A model generated the notes under the pieces. That model made no database searches. It saw nothing but the letters and a program-made list of their open reading frames with translations, and was not told where the DNA came from. A DNA stretch of 64,000 nt, from positions 310,001-374,000 of the forward strand of contig LNDP01000024.1 in the NCBI GenBank assembly GCA_001464665.1, in the 5' to 3' direction. Below are positions 44,332 to 52,544 of this stretch, in pieces. The position numbers and the translations under genes are program-made. Source of the DNA: Acidobacteria bacterium Ga0074141 (GTDB lineage: Bacteria; Acidobacteriota; Blastocatellia; Pyrinomonadales; Pyrinomonadaceae). Within the stretch, counting starts at the first letter, position 1; each line of letters starts with the position of its first letter.

Positions 44332-45516
44332 GTGCCTTCTGGGATTTACCTACACATTCCTTTCTGCAAGTCGCGGTGTTCTTACTGCGACTTTGCGACG
44401 GATGTATATCGCGATTCCGATGCGGTCGAGCGTTACGTCGCGGCTTTGGTGCGGGAGATCAAGTCAGAACCGCCTGCGTTAGCGGGCGGCCAGTTTGTTG
44501 ATGATTCGGAACGCTCAGCGAACTGGCCCGCCGAGTACGCAGCGGGTTCCGACGTTGACACGATCTACTTCGGCGGCGGGACGCCTTCGCTGCTTGAACC
44601 TCAGCAGGTCGAGAAGATTCTCAACTCAGTGAACAAAGTGTTCTCGGTGGCGAACGATGTCGAGATCACGATGGAGATGAACCCGGCGACGGTCACACCG
44701 GAAAAGCTCGATGCATTCAGGAGCCTAGGCATCAACCGTGCGAGCTTCGGTGTGCAGACCTTCAATGAACGCGACCTCAAACTGCTCGCCCGCGGCCACG
44801 ATGCCAACGACGCACGGCAAACCTACCGGATGCTTCGCGAAGCGGGTTTCGCGAACATCAGCTTTGACTTGATCGCCGGATTGCCCGGCCAGACGCTTGA
44901 GGATTGGTCACGCAATCTCGCCGAAGCGATAGCGATGGAGCCCGAACACCTTTCGCTTTACTTGCTGGAGATACATGAAGGCACGCAGCTCGCCGAACAG
45001 GTCCGAAGCGGACGCCGTACGCCGATCGAGGACGAACTCGCCGCCGAGATGTACGAGCTAATGCTCGACCGCCTCACCGCCGCGGGCTACGACCAATATG
45101 AGATCTCGAACTTTGCCAAACCCGGATTTGAATCTCGCCACAACACAAAATACTGGCGGCTCGAACCGGTCTTCGGCTTCGGCGTCTCCGCCCATTCATT
45201 CGACGGCCGCCATCGCTACGCCAACGAACGCGACACGGCCCGATACGTCGAGATGATCGAGCATTCAAGCTCCGCCGAAACCTACCGCGAAGCCATCGAC
45301 CTAGCGTCAGAATTCGCATTCCTCGGCTTGCGGCTGGAGAACGGTATCTCTTTGAAAGATTTCGCCGAGCGATTTGGTTTCGACCTTAAGGAAAGACACA
45401 AAGCCGAATTCAACGAATTCTTTAACGCGGGACTGATAGAGGAAAACGAGGGAAACCTTCAGCTTACAAAAAAAGGAAAACTCTATTCTAACGAGATCTT
45501 CTCCGTCTTTGTCTAG
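44332..45516 (+). CDS. hemW: Radical SAM heme chaperone HemW
   Basis: 394 residues from GTG. The radical-SAM cysteines C12, C16 and C19 sit in FCKSRCSYCDF; YFGGGTPSLL, NRASFGVQTFNE and YEISNFAKPG identify HemW. It lacks the extra C-terminal features of oxygen-independent coproporphyrinogen oxidase and is expected to hand heme to target proteins. Residues 45-73 are encoded by a REPIN-like repeat absent from typical HemW, placed in the loop before YFGGGTP. Its stop codon abuts the convergent DUF5615 gene. Confidence 0.95.
   Translation: MPSGIYLHIPFCKSRCSYCDFATDVYRDSDAVERYVAALVREIKSEPPALAGGQFVDDSERSANWPAEYAAGSDVDTIYFGGGTPSLLEPQQVEKILNSVNKVFSVANDVEITMEMNPATVTPEKLDAFRSLGINRASFGVQTFNERDLKLLARGHDANDARQTYRMLREAGFANISFDLIAGLPGQTLEDWSRNLAEAIAMEPEHLSLYLLEIHEGTQLAEQVRSGRRTPIEDELAAEMYELMLDRLTAAGYDQYEISNFAKPGFESRHNTKYWRLEPVFGFGVSAHSFDGRHRYANERDTARYVEMIEHSSSAETYREAIDLASEFAFLGLRLENGISLKDFAERFGFDLKERHKAEFNEFFNAGLIEENEGNLQLTKKGKLYSNEIFSVFV
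44464..44550. repeat. REPIN-like inverted pair inside hemW
   Basis: The left element (44464-44494) matches the purL REP-like 31-mer at 30/31. The right element (about 44520-44550) is its imperfect inverse (CCAGTTC and GGAACC ends conserved). The 87 bases encode exactly 29 codons without a stop, starting SEPPALAGGQ. Confidence 0.78.
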
Positions 45517-45864
45517 CTAATACGGAATATACTCCAACAGTCCAGATAGATGCTCAGGATCGGTGATCTTGGCAATTATCTCTAGGTCAGCAACACACCT
45601 GCCAGCGGGTGACCTGAGTTGGTGCGAGTAAACTACGCCTGAGAAGTGTAACCCATTGCGGATTCGTGACATCGCTTCCTTTACTAGGTCGTCGTCCTGA
45701 GTGTAAAGAATTCTTCCGAGTTCTGTTGCTCTGTCTAGAAGTTTCTGGTCGTGAAATCGCCGGGTCTCGTCTTCGACCGAGGTAAGGACATCTACCCCAC
45801 GGAGACGGAGAGACGTTATGACTGCAGACGAGATATGGACATCGGTGTAAAGGCCGACGGCCAT
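45517..45864 (-). CDS. DUF5615 PIN-like toxin
   Basis: 115 residues. LYTDVHISSAVITSLRLRGVDV, DQKLLDRATELGRILYTQDDDLV and a later SGVVYSHQ strand match the DUF5615 PIN-like fold; the acidic residues D8 and the DDD cluster are candidate metal ligands. The upstream DUF433 gene is the normal partner, with coordinates directly abutting. Probable RNase toxin. Confidence 0.85.
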   Translation of the reverse strand: MAVGLYTDVHISSAVITSLRLRGVDVLTSVEDETRRFHDQKLLDRATELGRILYTQDDDLVKEAMSRIRNGLHFSGVVYSHQLRSPAGRCVADLEIIAKITDPEHLSGLLEYIPY

Positions 45865-46176
45865 CTATTCTGAGCCTCGCCGTTCTAGGACCCGTTTGCG
45901 TAATTCCGACGGGCCAAGTTCCCGAAATATTTCATCCACGAGCCTTTCGCGTCTGGCGATATCCTCTTCGATCTCGTCGCGATGGTCGTAATAGTAAGCG
46001 AGGGCGGAATGGATCTGGGCGAGAGAGAGGTAGGGATACTGTTCGTGTATGTACTCAGCCGACCAGCCGTTTTTCGCATCGAGGACGATCTGGACGACCT
46101 TCGTCCGGGTGCCGCGAACGGTCGGCACTCCTTCGTCATTCATGATGATATGGTTGTTGATCGTCGCAACCGACAT
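45865..46176 (-). CDS. DUF433 antitoxin
   Basis: 103 residues. GVPTVRGTRTKVVQIVLDAKNGWSAEYI and YPYLSLAQIHSALAYYYDH are the classical DUF433 helix-turn-helix-like core; the acidic C-terminal helix would bind the toxin. It is the first gene of the pair and probably autoregulates it. Confidence 0.87.
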   Translation of the reverse strand: MSVATINNHIIMNDEGVPTVRGTRTKVVQIVLDAKNGWSAEYIHEQYPYLSLAQIHSALAYYYDHRDEIEEDIARRERLVDEIFRELGPSELRKRVLERRGSE

Positions 46177-46221
46177 AGACTCATATTAGCTTAGGGTCAG
46201 AATATCGCCAACTATTTTCTT

Positions 46222-47748
46222 TCAATTCACCCTGGTGATCCGCCCTTCCACTCTTGGAGAGATGGTCGAGTTTGGCGAATCCTTTATAGCCTTTTCGAAG
46301 ACCTCGGAATCTTTCGGGGCCTTGTCGGCGGCTAGGAGTATCTTCCCGTTCTTGAACATCGTGTAGCCATCGCCGGCACGCGAGACGAGGAAGTCTGATG
46401 TTGCAATTGTGTAGATCGCTCCGTCCGTCACCTTCCTTCCGCCGACGAGCACTTCGGTGATACGTTGGCCGGGAAGCTTGCCGGCGTCGAATGTGAACTT
46501 CATTCCGCTTATCTGCGGAAATCGTCCGGGTTCGCTGTCCTCGGCCGAGCGGGCGACGCTGTGTTCGAGTATTTCCATCAGCGTCGTGCCCGTCACCTCG
46601 ACCTTAATTATCGGATTGTTGAAGGGCAGCATTGAGAGAACATCGCGCTTCGTCAGCGGACCCGGATTATACGAAAGATCGGCCCGGATCGAACCCCCAT
46701 TTACAAAGCCGATATCGGCACCGACCGCCTCGCGGTACGCATCAGCGATGAAGTTCCCGATGTCGGTTTCCTTGGTCCGCACCGAATATGAAAGCGCGTC
46801 AAGCGGGACCGAAGTTGCCCCGACACGCACCTCAAGCTGGTCGAGAAGATCTTTGTATTTGGCGATGACAGGAGCGAATTCGGGAGCCTCTGCGATCTGG
46901 TCCGTGACCGGTATCACCTGCCAGTCCATGCTCGCAAGCTTCCCCGTCTTACGGTCAATGAAAAGTTCGAACTTGCCGACCTCGCGGGCGTCGGCCCACA
47001 TCTTGAAGATCGGAACGCCGGCCGCCGAAGATTGCAAAAGCGTATGTTCGTGCCCGCCAAGTATCAGGTCGATGCCCGGGGCACAACGTGCGACCTGCTT
47101 ATCCTGATGCATGAACAAATGCGTCACGGCAATGATGGTATTCGCACCTGCCGCACGCATCTTCGGAATCAAATCTTGAGCAGTTTTGCAGAAATCGGCA
47201 ATCTTCAGATGGTCTTCTATCGAAGATGTTTCTTTCGTCTCCGGCAACAGTAGCCCGAAAAATCCGACCTTTACGCCGCCCATTTCGCGAATAACGAAAG
47301 GCGGCGTATCGCCGAATATCTTGCCAGTCTTCGTGTCGATGACATTTGCTCCGAGCCAAGTAAACTTTGACTCCTTCATCCGGGCCAGCAGTTCGTCTGT
47401 TTTGATGTCAAACTCGTGATTGCCGAGCACGCTGTAGTCGAGCCCGATCATGTTCCAGGCGTCGATCATCTGTTTACCGCGATATGTTCGAGTTTCTACC
47501 GAGGGCGACAGAGTGTCGCCGCCGAGCGTCATCAGCGTGTTCGGGTTATCTTTCAAAGCCTCTTTCCGAAGCGTCATTACCCGCGCCAACCCGCCGCGTT
47601 TACCGCCATCGACCGGCGTAAATTGGTACGAATCGTTGAGATGCAAGATCGTAACGCGGACCGTATCTGAACCCTGCCCAACAGCCGCCGCCGCGAAAAG
47701 GACACTAACTAACAGGCCGAAAATAAACTTTGAATGGGTCTTCATCAT
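46222..47748 (-). CDS. Secreted 5'-nucleotidase / UshA-like phosphatase
   Basis: 508 residues from the double ATG (MMKTHS); a longer frame into the intergenic repeat is rejected. Signal peptide to about residue 23. Metallophosphatase motifs are ILHLNDSYQFTP, GGDTLSPS, GNHEFD and ILGGHEH; the C-terminal 5'-nucleotidase domain has NGGSIRADLSYNPG. It hydrolyses nucleotides in the periplasm. Confidence 0.93.
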   Translation of the reverse strand: MMKTHSKFIFGLLVSVLFAAAAVGQGSDTVRVTILHLNDSYQFTPVDGGKRGGLARVMTLRKEALKDNPNTLMTLGGDTLSPSVETRTYRGKQMIDAWNMIGLDYSVLGNHEFDIKTDELLARMKESKFTWLGANVIDTKTGKIFGDTPPFVIREMGGVKVGFFGLLLPETKETSSIEDHLKIADFCKTAQDLIPKMRAAGANTIIAVTHLFMHQDKQVARCAPGIDLILGGHEHTLLQSSAAGVPIFKMWADAREVGKFELFIDRKTGKLASMDWQVIPVTDQIAEAPEFAPVIAKYKDLLDQLEVRVGATSVPLDALSYSVRTKETDIGNFIADAYREAVGADIGFVNGGSIRADLSYNPGPLTKRDVLSMLPFNNPIIKVEVTGTTLMEILEHSVARSAEDSEPGRFPQISGMKFTFDAGKLPGQRITEVLVGGRKVTDGAIYTIATSDFLVSRAGDGYTMFKNGKILLAADKAPKDSEVFEKAIKDSPNSTISPRVEGRITRVN

Positions 47749-47795
47749 GATAATTACTGTCTGCAACTTTCGGAGTAAGTGAGAAGGAGGACATA

Positions 47796-47926
47796 AATGA
47801 AAGATGAAAAATGATAATTGCTGAATGATAAAAAGGTAGATATCAACAAAGGGCATTTGTCACTAAGGCCTCTTTGCCGAACCGTGGCCCTGATGCATCA
47901 TTTATCAATTTTCATCTATCAATTTT
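47796..47926. repeat. AT-rich inverted repeat between nucleotidase and kynA
   Basis: GATGAAAAATGATAATTG on the left is matched inversely by CAATTTTCATCTATCAATTTT-type sequence on the right, followed by CCCCTTGTCCCC. It resembles dispersed intergenic repeats; no gene is present. Confidence 0.5.
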
Positions 47927-47946
47927 CCACTGCCCCTTGTCCCCGA

Positions 47947-48741
47947 CTAGCCAATATCCTCTACTGTGAGATGCGTCCTCGCTTCCCAGAGTTCGGGGAA
48001 AAACTTCTTCTTGAGCGTCGTTGTCAGGTAGCCAACGCCTTCTGAGCCGCCGGTCCCGCGCTTCATCCCGAGCATTCGCTCGACCATCTGGATGTGGTTG
48101 TAGCGCCAGGCGATGATCAGTTCGTCGTGCTCGATCAAAAGGTCCTGCATGTTGTAAAGCTCGGCGTAAGCCTCGGGCTTCGCCAGCATTTCGACGGTCG
48201 AATCCATGCGTTCCTGATAGCTTCCAACCGCGAGTCCGCTGCGTCCAACGAGCGCCCAGAAGGCATCGGCGAGCGACGGCGAATCGAACCTCGCTTTCAA
48301 ACGCGTGTACGCAAATTCATCCTCGCGAAATGATTCGAGTATCTTCTCGTCCTTTGCTCCGGACGAAAACTCCAGCTCACGAAACTGCATTGATTGAAAC
48401 CCGCTCGCCGGGTTCAGCTTGTCGCGAAATTCGAGAAAGCCGATCGGCGCCATCGATTCAAGTATGTGTATCTGCGTCACCAAGATCCGCTCAATTGAAT
48501 TGACCCCGCGAAGCGAATGATTGGCTCGAAAGAGCCGCCCTTCGTTCATCCATCCGATACATGCGTCGAGTTCGTGAAGTATCTGCTTGAACCAAAGCTC
48601 GTAGGTCTGATGGATGACTATGAAGAGCAGCTCGTCGTGGCTTTCCGGATCGGAAAGCGTTTCTTGAAGCCGGATAAGCTCCTGCACCTTCAAATACTTG
48701 TTGTATGAAAGCGGAGCATCGCCGCCATAAGTTGATGACAT
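47947..48741 (-). CDS. kynA: Tryptophan 2,3-dioxygenase
   Basis: 264 residues from the MSSTYGG ATG. LSYNKYLKVQELIRLQE, ELLFIVIHQTYELWFKQILHE (distal-site histidine region) and HNHIQMVERMLG-type sequence (here YNHIQMVERMLGMKRGTGGSEG) match KynA. It opens the tryptophan indole ring using heme and O2, yielding N-formylkynurenine. No other kynurenine-pathway gene is in the window. Confidence 0.93.
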   Translation of the reverse strand: MSSTYGGDAPLSYNKYLKVQELIRLQETLSDPESHDELLFIVIHQTYELWFKQILHELDACIGWMNEGRLFRANHSLRGVNSIERILVTQIHILESMAPIGFLEFRDKLNPASGFQSMQFRELEFSSGAKDEKILESFREDEFAYTRLKARFDSPSLADAFWALVGRSGLAVGSYQERMDSTVEMLAKPEAYAELYNMQDLLIEHDELIIAWRYNHIQMVERMLGMKRGTGGSEGVGYLTTTLKKKFFPELWEARTHLTVEDIG

Positions 48742-49081
48742 CGCAAAAGTTTTCCTTGCAAAAGACACCGTAATCATCGGCTATCGGCATCTTTCTGTCA
48801 ATTTTCGTAAATTTTGTCGGTTTTCCCGAGAAAGTGCTTGACACCGGCGTTAAATATAAGTAAATTCGCCTTCATCGAAGATTATACCCGCGTAGTCTAA
48901 CCAAACAGATCTTGCAATTTAAGATTTGATTGAACTTTGAGGTTTCTCCCTTTTCAAAGTCCGGTCGAGCTACATCTTCGACGCTTTCCGATCAAGGGGT
49001 TTTTCCTGTGGATCTGCCAATAGACTTGGCAGACAAAGAGAATTTGATTTTTTGAAGTTTGTAGGAGGAATCAGAATAGTG
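48742..49081. other. Divergent kynA/csp intergenic region
   Basis: About 340 bases holding the csp promoter and its long leader; the kynA promoter must also lie here but I see no clear hexamers for it. Confidence 0.6.
48838..48866 (+). promoter_or_regulatory. Strong sigma-70 promoter of the cold-shock gene
   Basis: TTGACA (48838-48843), 17-base spacer, TAAATT (48861-48866). The implied transcript has an untranslated leader of about 205 bases before the start codon, as in thermosensing csp mRNAs. AGGAGG at 49063-49068 is the ribosome site. Confidence 0.75.
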
Positions 49082-49291
49082 ATGTCAAAGACAGTAGGAA
49101 TGGTCAAGTGGTTCAACAACGCAAAGGGCTATGGCTTTATCGAGCAGCCCGGCGAGCAGGACATTTTCGTGCATTATAGCGCGATACTTGGCGACGGCTA
49201 TAAGACCCTTATCCAAGGACAGGAAGTTGAGTTCGAGGTGACGAACGGTCCTAAAGGCCCGCAAGCTGAGAACGTGGAGGCCCGCGCCTGA
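49082..49291 (+). CDS. Cold-shock domain protein
   Basis: 69 residues; a GTG at 49079 directly before the ATG would add one residue and sits at a slightly better distance from AGGAGG. RNP1 KGYGFIEQ and RNP2 DIFVHYSAI are intact within [13 protein letters not shown]. It is a single-stranded nucleic-acid chaperone. A terminator follows, so it is monocistronic. Confidence 0.96.
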   Translation: MSKTVGMVKWFNNAKGYGFIEQPGEQDIFVHYSAILGDGYKTLIQGQEVEFEVTNGPKGPQAENVEARA

Positions 49292-49346
49292 AGTCGAATA
49301 ACTGACCGTTTTCAATCACCCTGCTTTTGATCGAAAGCGATAATGT

Positions 49347-49380
49347 AAAAGCGGCCGCCAGATTTGGCAGCCGCTTTTTG
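49347..49380 (+). terminator. Intrinsic terminator of the cold-shock gene
   Basis: AAAAGCGGC (49347-49355) pairs with GCCGCTTTT (49370-49378), with an inner GCC/GGC, followed by Ts. Confidence 0.9.
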
Positions 49381-49401
49381 TTTTTCCCAATAACCCCGAA
49401 G

Positions 49402-49728
49402 CTAGATGAGTTCCTCGCCCCGTGCACGGAGCGTTCGCCGCCAGAGCTCGCGATAGGATGTAAACCGGGCAACAAGGCCTTGCATCTGGTACCGCTGGCC
49501 ATATGAGAGGTTTCGTTTGTCCGCGAGCCGCTTCAGATTCGCCTCAAGCCGGGCCCGGGCCTCGAGCGGCGGCCGCTTGCTGGCACCGTTGAAATAGATA
49601 TCAAAGTCGATCTTCAGCTTGCGGATCGCTTCGTCGATACGGGATATCTCCTGATCGACGGCGGCGGACTCTTCAAGCCGAGACGGCATTTGGCGGACGG
49701 AGGTCGAGATCTTGTGTCGGTTTACCAT
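49402..49728 (-). CDS. Hypothetical helical protein
   Basis: 108 residues, highly charged, predicted long helices (RLEESAAVDQEISRIDEAIRK; RARLEANLKRLADKR), no signal or membrane segment. The sequence YGQRYQMQGLVARFTSY separates two helices. I do not recognise a family. Convergent with the cold-shock gene. Confidence 0.6.
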   Translation of the reverse strand: MVNRHKISTSVRQMPSRLEESAAVDQEISRIDEAIRKLKIDFDIYFNGASKRPPLEARARLEANLKRLADKRNLSYGQRYQMQGLVARFTSYRELWRRTLRARGEELI

Positions 49729-49834
49729 AGGAATGAGGGGCGAGGGACGGGCTTTTGGGCGAAGGGCCTCTTTAAAGCAAATTACTATCGGCCGAACTTT
49801 TCCAAAAATTTCCCGCGTATGTTATTGATGGTCT

Positions 49835-51259
49835 ATGCCAGAAGCCGCCAACCGACCAACGCCTAACCCTTTAAGCCAGCTTCCATCGATCGATGAACTG
49901 CTTCAGTCAGACGATTTGGCGCGTCCGATCGCCGAGTGTGGCACCCTAAGGGTGACGAAATGGGCGCGGCTGGCGGTCGAGCATTTGCGGAGCGAGCTGT
50001 TGGGCTCGCCGCAGGCGGATCCGGTAAATAAACACGCCCTTGCCGAAGCCGCGGTTGTCCTTATCAAAGAGCATCAGGATGCCTTCTCACAGTCGCTGCT
50101 CTCGGGCGTCATTAATGCAACTGGCGTCGTTATCCACACCAACCTCGGCCGTGCTCCGCTTTCGGAAAATGCAAAAAGGGCTATTGCCGAGACCGCCGCC
50201 GGCTATTGCACGCTCGAATACAACGTCGCCAGCGGCAAACGCGGCAAGCGCGGACGCGGTGCGGAAGAACTCATCGCCTCGCTGACAGGTGCCGAAGCCG
50301 CCGTTGTCGTCAACAACTGCGCCGCTGCCGCGTTTCTAACGCTAACCGCCACGGCTGCCGGCCGCGAGGTTGTGATCTCTCGTGGCGAATTGGTCGAGAT
50401 CGGCGGCGATTTTCGCGTGCCGGATGTCCTCGCCCGCTCCGGCTGCATTTTGAAAGAGGTCGGCACGACCAACCGGACAAAGCTCGCCGATTACGAGAAA
50501 GCGATCGGCGAAAACACGGCGATGCTGCTCCGCGTTCATCCCTCGAATTACCGCATCATCGGTTTCACCTCGTCGCCTGGCAATGAAGAGTTGGCCGCTC
50601 TCGCAAAGGCGAATGGCATCGTCTTTTTTGAAGACGCGGGCTCGGGAGCGTTGGTCGATCTCAGCGAATTCGGGCTCGGCGATGAGCCTTTGATCTCAAG
50701 GTCGGTCGCCGAAGGGGCAGACCTCGTCGCTTTTAGCGGTGACAAGCTTCTAGGCGGGCCGCAATCGGGCATTATCGTCGGTCGGCAAGACCTGATCGAA
50801 ACGATCCGCCGTTATCCGCTTTACCGGGCACTTCGGCCGGACAAGCTGACCTACGCAGCTCTTGAAGAAACACTTTTAGCGTACGAACGCGGAACCCATT
50901 TTGACGAGATTCCCGTTCTGCAAATGCTCTCGATGCCGGAAGCGGAGATCGAAATGCGGGCGAGGGCGTTTGCAGATGAGTTAATTGGCAAGCTGCCTGA
51001 GGGCCGATCCTTTGAGATTGACGTGACCCGGGGAGAATCTGCTATCGGCGGCGGGTCGGCACCCGGCGTTCATCCGGAAACGACATTGATCGCACTGACG
51101 GGCCGCGGGACCTCAGCGGAAGATATCGAGCGTCGGCTCCGTCGTGGAACCCCGCCGGTCATCGCCCGCATCGCCGAAGACCAAGTGCTGATCGACCTCA
51201 GAACCGTTCGGCCCGAGCAGGAATCTGTGGTGATAGATTCCATCGCAGGCCTCGCCTAG
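49835..51259 (+). CDS. selA: L-seryl-tRNA(Sec) selenium transferase
   Basis: 474 residues. SINATGVVIHTNLGRAPL-type motif (here VINATGVVIHTNLGRAPLS), NNCAAA, and the PLP-lysine segment FSGDKLLGGPQSGI match SelA. It converts Ser-tRNA(Sec) to Sec-tRNA(Sec) with selenophosphate. This implies selenoprotein synthesis in the organism, but selB, selC, selD and any selenoprotein are outside the window. The last four bases overlap the convergent serC gene. Confidence 0.95.
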   Translation: MPEAANRPTPNPLSQLPSIDELLQSDDLARPIAECGTLRVTKWARLAVEHLRSELLGSPQADPVNKHALAEAAVVLIKEHQDAFSQSLLSGVINATGVVIHTNLGRAPLSENAKRAIAETAAGYCTLEYNVASGKRGKRGRGAEELIASLTGAEAAVVVNNCAAAAFLTLTATAAGREVVISRGELVEIGGDFRVPDVLARSGCILKEVGTTNRTKLADYEKAIGENTAMLLRVHPSNYRIIGFTSSPGNEELAALAKANGIVFFEDAGSGALVDLSEFGLGDEPLISRSVAEGADLVAFSGDKLLGGPQSGIIVGRQDLIETIRRYPLYRALRPDKLTYAALEETLLAYERGTHFDEIPVLQMLSMPEAEIEMRARAFADELIGKLPEGRSFEIDVTRGESAIGGGSAPGVHPETTLIALTGRGTSAEDIERRLRRGTPPVIARIAEDQVLIDLRTVRPEQESVVIDSIAGLA

Positions 51260-52341
51260 CCGTTCGCATCGCGAAATTCACTCATAAACTCGACCAACGC
51301 CGTAACGCCTTCTCGCGGGAAAGCGTTGTAGATCGAGGCGCGGACGCCGCCGACCGATCGGTGGCCGCGGAGCCCGCTCATCCCGCGGCGTTCAGCCTCG
51401 GTGCAGAAGCGTTCTTCGAGTTCTTCGCTCGGCAAACGAAAAGTGACGTTCATCAGCGACCTCGCTTCCCGTTCGGCGTGGCCGCGGTAGAAGCCGTCGC
51501 TCGCATCTATCGCCTCGTAAAGCAGCCTCGCTTTTTCGCGGTTCCTTTCGGCAATTGCCGCGAGGCCGCCTTGCTCTGAAAGCCAATCTGTCACTAGCCC
51601 GATTAGATAAATGCCCCACGTATTCGGCGTGTTCGGCATCGAGTCGGCACTCGCGTACGTTCGGTAATCGAGAAGCTGCGGCAGGCCGTCTGGTATACGT
51701 TCGAGCAGGTCGTCGCGGATGATAACGACCGCAACGCCGCTCGGGCCGATATTTTTTTGCGCGCCAGCGTAGATCAACGCATATTTCGAAACATCGATCG
51801 GGCGCGAGAGAATATTCGACGAAGCATCGCAAACTACCGGAATGCCGCCGGCCTCGAGGTCGTAATGGAACTCTACGCCGTCGATCGTTTCGTTCGAGCA
51901 GTAATGAACATAGGCCGCATCGCCGGAAAAGGCGAGTTCGTCATTTGCCGGGACCGAGCGGAACCCGGACTCCCGGGTCGTGAAGATCTCATTGACGGGG
52001 CCAAATCGGCGGGCTTCGGCGATTGCCTTTTCGCCCCAGGCACCGGTGGTTATGTAGTCCGCATGGCCGCCGCCAAGAAGGTTCATCGGCACCATCGAGA
52101 ACTGCATCGTCGCACCGCCGTAAGTGAAAAGCACACGATAGTTGGCCGGAAGGCCGAGAAGCTCTCGAAGCCCCGCTTCCGCCTTATGCAATACAGCCTC
52201 GAACTCCGGCGAGCGGTGGCTCATTTCCATCACGCTCATTCCGGCTCCACCGAGCGACAAAAGCTCTTCCCTTGCCCGCTCAAGCACGGGCGCCGGCATA
52301 ACGGCCGGCCCGGCGCTGAAATTAAAGATTCGGCTGTTCAT
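51256..52341 (-). CDS. serC: Phosphoserine aminotransferase
   Basis: 361 residues from the ATG (MNSRIFNFSAGPA). The class V PLP fold is clear: GGATMQFSM, DASSNILSRP and GAQKNIGPSGVAVV with the PLP lysine. It transaminates 3-phosphohydroxypyruvate with glutamate in serine synthesis. Convergent with selA, whose product consumes a serine-derived tRNA; shared regulation is not implied. Confidence 0.96.
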   Translation of the reverse strand: MNSRIFNFSAGPAVMPAPVLERAREELLSLGGAGMSVMEMSHRSPEFEAVLHKAEAGLRELLGLPANYRVLFTYGGATMQFSMVPMNLLGGGHADYITTGAWGEKAIAEARRFGPVNEIFTTRESGFRSVPANDELAFSGDAAYVHYCSNETIDGVEFHYDLEAGGIPVVCDASSNILSRPIDVSKYALIYAGAQKNIGPSGVAVVIIRDDLLERIPDGLPQLLDYRTYASADSMPNTPNTWGIYLIGLVTDWLSEQGGLAAIAERNREKARLLYEAIDASDGFYRGHAEREARSLMNVTFRLPSEELEERFCTEAERRGMSGLRGHRSVGGVRASIYNAFPREGVTALVEFMSEFRDANG

Positions 52342-52429
52342 AGAGATGGGGTACCCTGAAGCTTCTAAGCCCGATGCCACTTAGCCAAGGTTTTCTGCTA
52401 TCCTTTTACTCTTTAGCTCCGGACGTTCT

Positions 52430-52449
52430 CGAATTTCGAGAGAAATTCG
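52430..52449. repeat. Perfect palindrome upstream of the TPR gene
   Basis: CGAATTTC-GAGA-GAAATTCG, an 8-bp stem with a GNRA-type loop, about 95 bases before the start codon of the TPR protein. It may be an operator or an mRNA hairpin. Confidence 0.4.
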
Positions 52450-52544
52450 GGTAAACTTTACACAAATATAAACCCAAATGCCGGGTTCTGCATCCTAGTC
52501 CTGCGATCTGATGGAAACAGGACCTATAGATCGGAGAAATTCCT

